Positions 33,783-33,987 of a stretch of DNA of 33,987 nucleotides are shown piece after piece. Below the pieces are notes generated by a model. That model searched no databases and was not told the origin of the DNA. It was given only the letters and a program-made list of their open reading frames with translations. A program made the position numbers and the translations under genes. The first letter of the stretch is position 1; every line of letters begins with the position of its first letter. This DNA is from an uncultured Collinsella sp. (GTDB lineage Bacteria > Actinomycetota > Coriobacteriia > Coriobacteriales > Coriobacteriaceae): the NCBI GenBank assembly GCA_902494545.1, contig CABUTP010000001.1, positions 1 to 33,987 of the forward strand, in the 5' to 3' direction.

Positions 33783-33987
33783 AAGAACGTCCCCAATGAC
33801 TACTACGGCAACACCGATGTTTTGGCAACGCCAGCGAGCGGGCCGCATTTGAGACAAGGTGACGTGAAACGAAAGGGCGCTGACCTTCTGGTCGCGCCCT
33901 TTATGTTTAACGTCAGATTGTCCAAATGCGGCCCGCGCAGCGTCGGCCCGTTACGCGGTTTGGTAAAACCGCGTAACCCCTACGGCC
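33783..33987. repeat. Structured intergenic element, copy B (runs to the window edge)
   Basis: Same architecture as 25865-26090. The 5' flank is AAGAACGTCCCCAATGACTAC. The outer stem is GCGGGCCGCATTTG (33838-33851) with its perfect complement at 33923-33936. A middle stem TGACGT-g-AAAC pairs with GTTT-a-ACGTCA. The inner stem is AAAGGGCGC (33872-33880) with GCGCCCTTT, a bulged T, then GACC-TTCT-GGTC. The 3' hairpin is GTTACGCGGTTT (33950-33961), loop GGTA, complement 33966-33977. It lies directly after the rpiR stop and its inner stem may end that transcript. The far end may be cut off. Confidence 0.8.

Overview
The window reads as chromosome from a high-GC Gram-positive gut-type bacterium of the Coriobacteriia, most likely Collinsella or a close relative. 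Support comes from the actinobacterial dnaK-grpE-dnaJ-hspR heat-shock order, the GC-rich codon use, a sortase-anchored giant surface protein, an NiaR-controlled NAD operon and several families of short intergenic palindromes. The genus is an inference from gene content, not from a database comparison.

Layout. 1-4049 (minus strand): hspR (cut by the window edge), dnaJ, grpE, dnaK. 4050-4558: long spacer with an operator-like repeat and the ferredoxin leader. 4559-4744 (plus): a small ferredoxin with one cluster cysteine replaced by tyrosine. 4836-8703 (minus): nadA-nadB-nadC-niaR, reading from a promoter overlapped by a 44-bp dyad that is the expected NiaR operator. 8967-15617 (minus): a 2216-residue secreted, cell-wall-anchored protein with a tandem duplication of about 460 residues, facing a LytTR-type two-component system (15857-17856, plus). 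17875-18907: an uncharacterised protein that looks like a degraded uracil-DNA-glycosylase fold, divergent from thioredoxin.

19128-24981 (plus) is a nickel/hydrogenase block: an 82-residue unknown protein abutting nikR, then hypF, hypC, hypD and hypE. hypA, hypB and the hydrogenase itself are not in the window. A HAD phosphatase (gph-like) follows.

26093-33776 is a sugar-use region: a lipoprotein, PTS enzyme IIA-Glc (crr), a GH1 6-phospho-beta-glucosidase, an AraC regulator divergent from a large cytoplasmic GH106-like glycosidase, and an RpiR regulator.

The most unusual signal is a pair of roughly 200-base intergenic elements (25865-26090 and 33783-33987) with the same three-part stem architecture. 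The paired arms differ between the copies but stay complementary, and the loops and junctions are conserved. This is the signature of a structured RNA or a mobile palindromic element, and it is the best candidate here for something undescribed. Two other palindrome families (29147-29190 with 32857-32903, and 8814-8870) are also present. I see no rRNA, tRNA, CRISPR array, transposase or phage gene.
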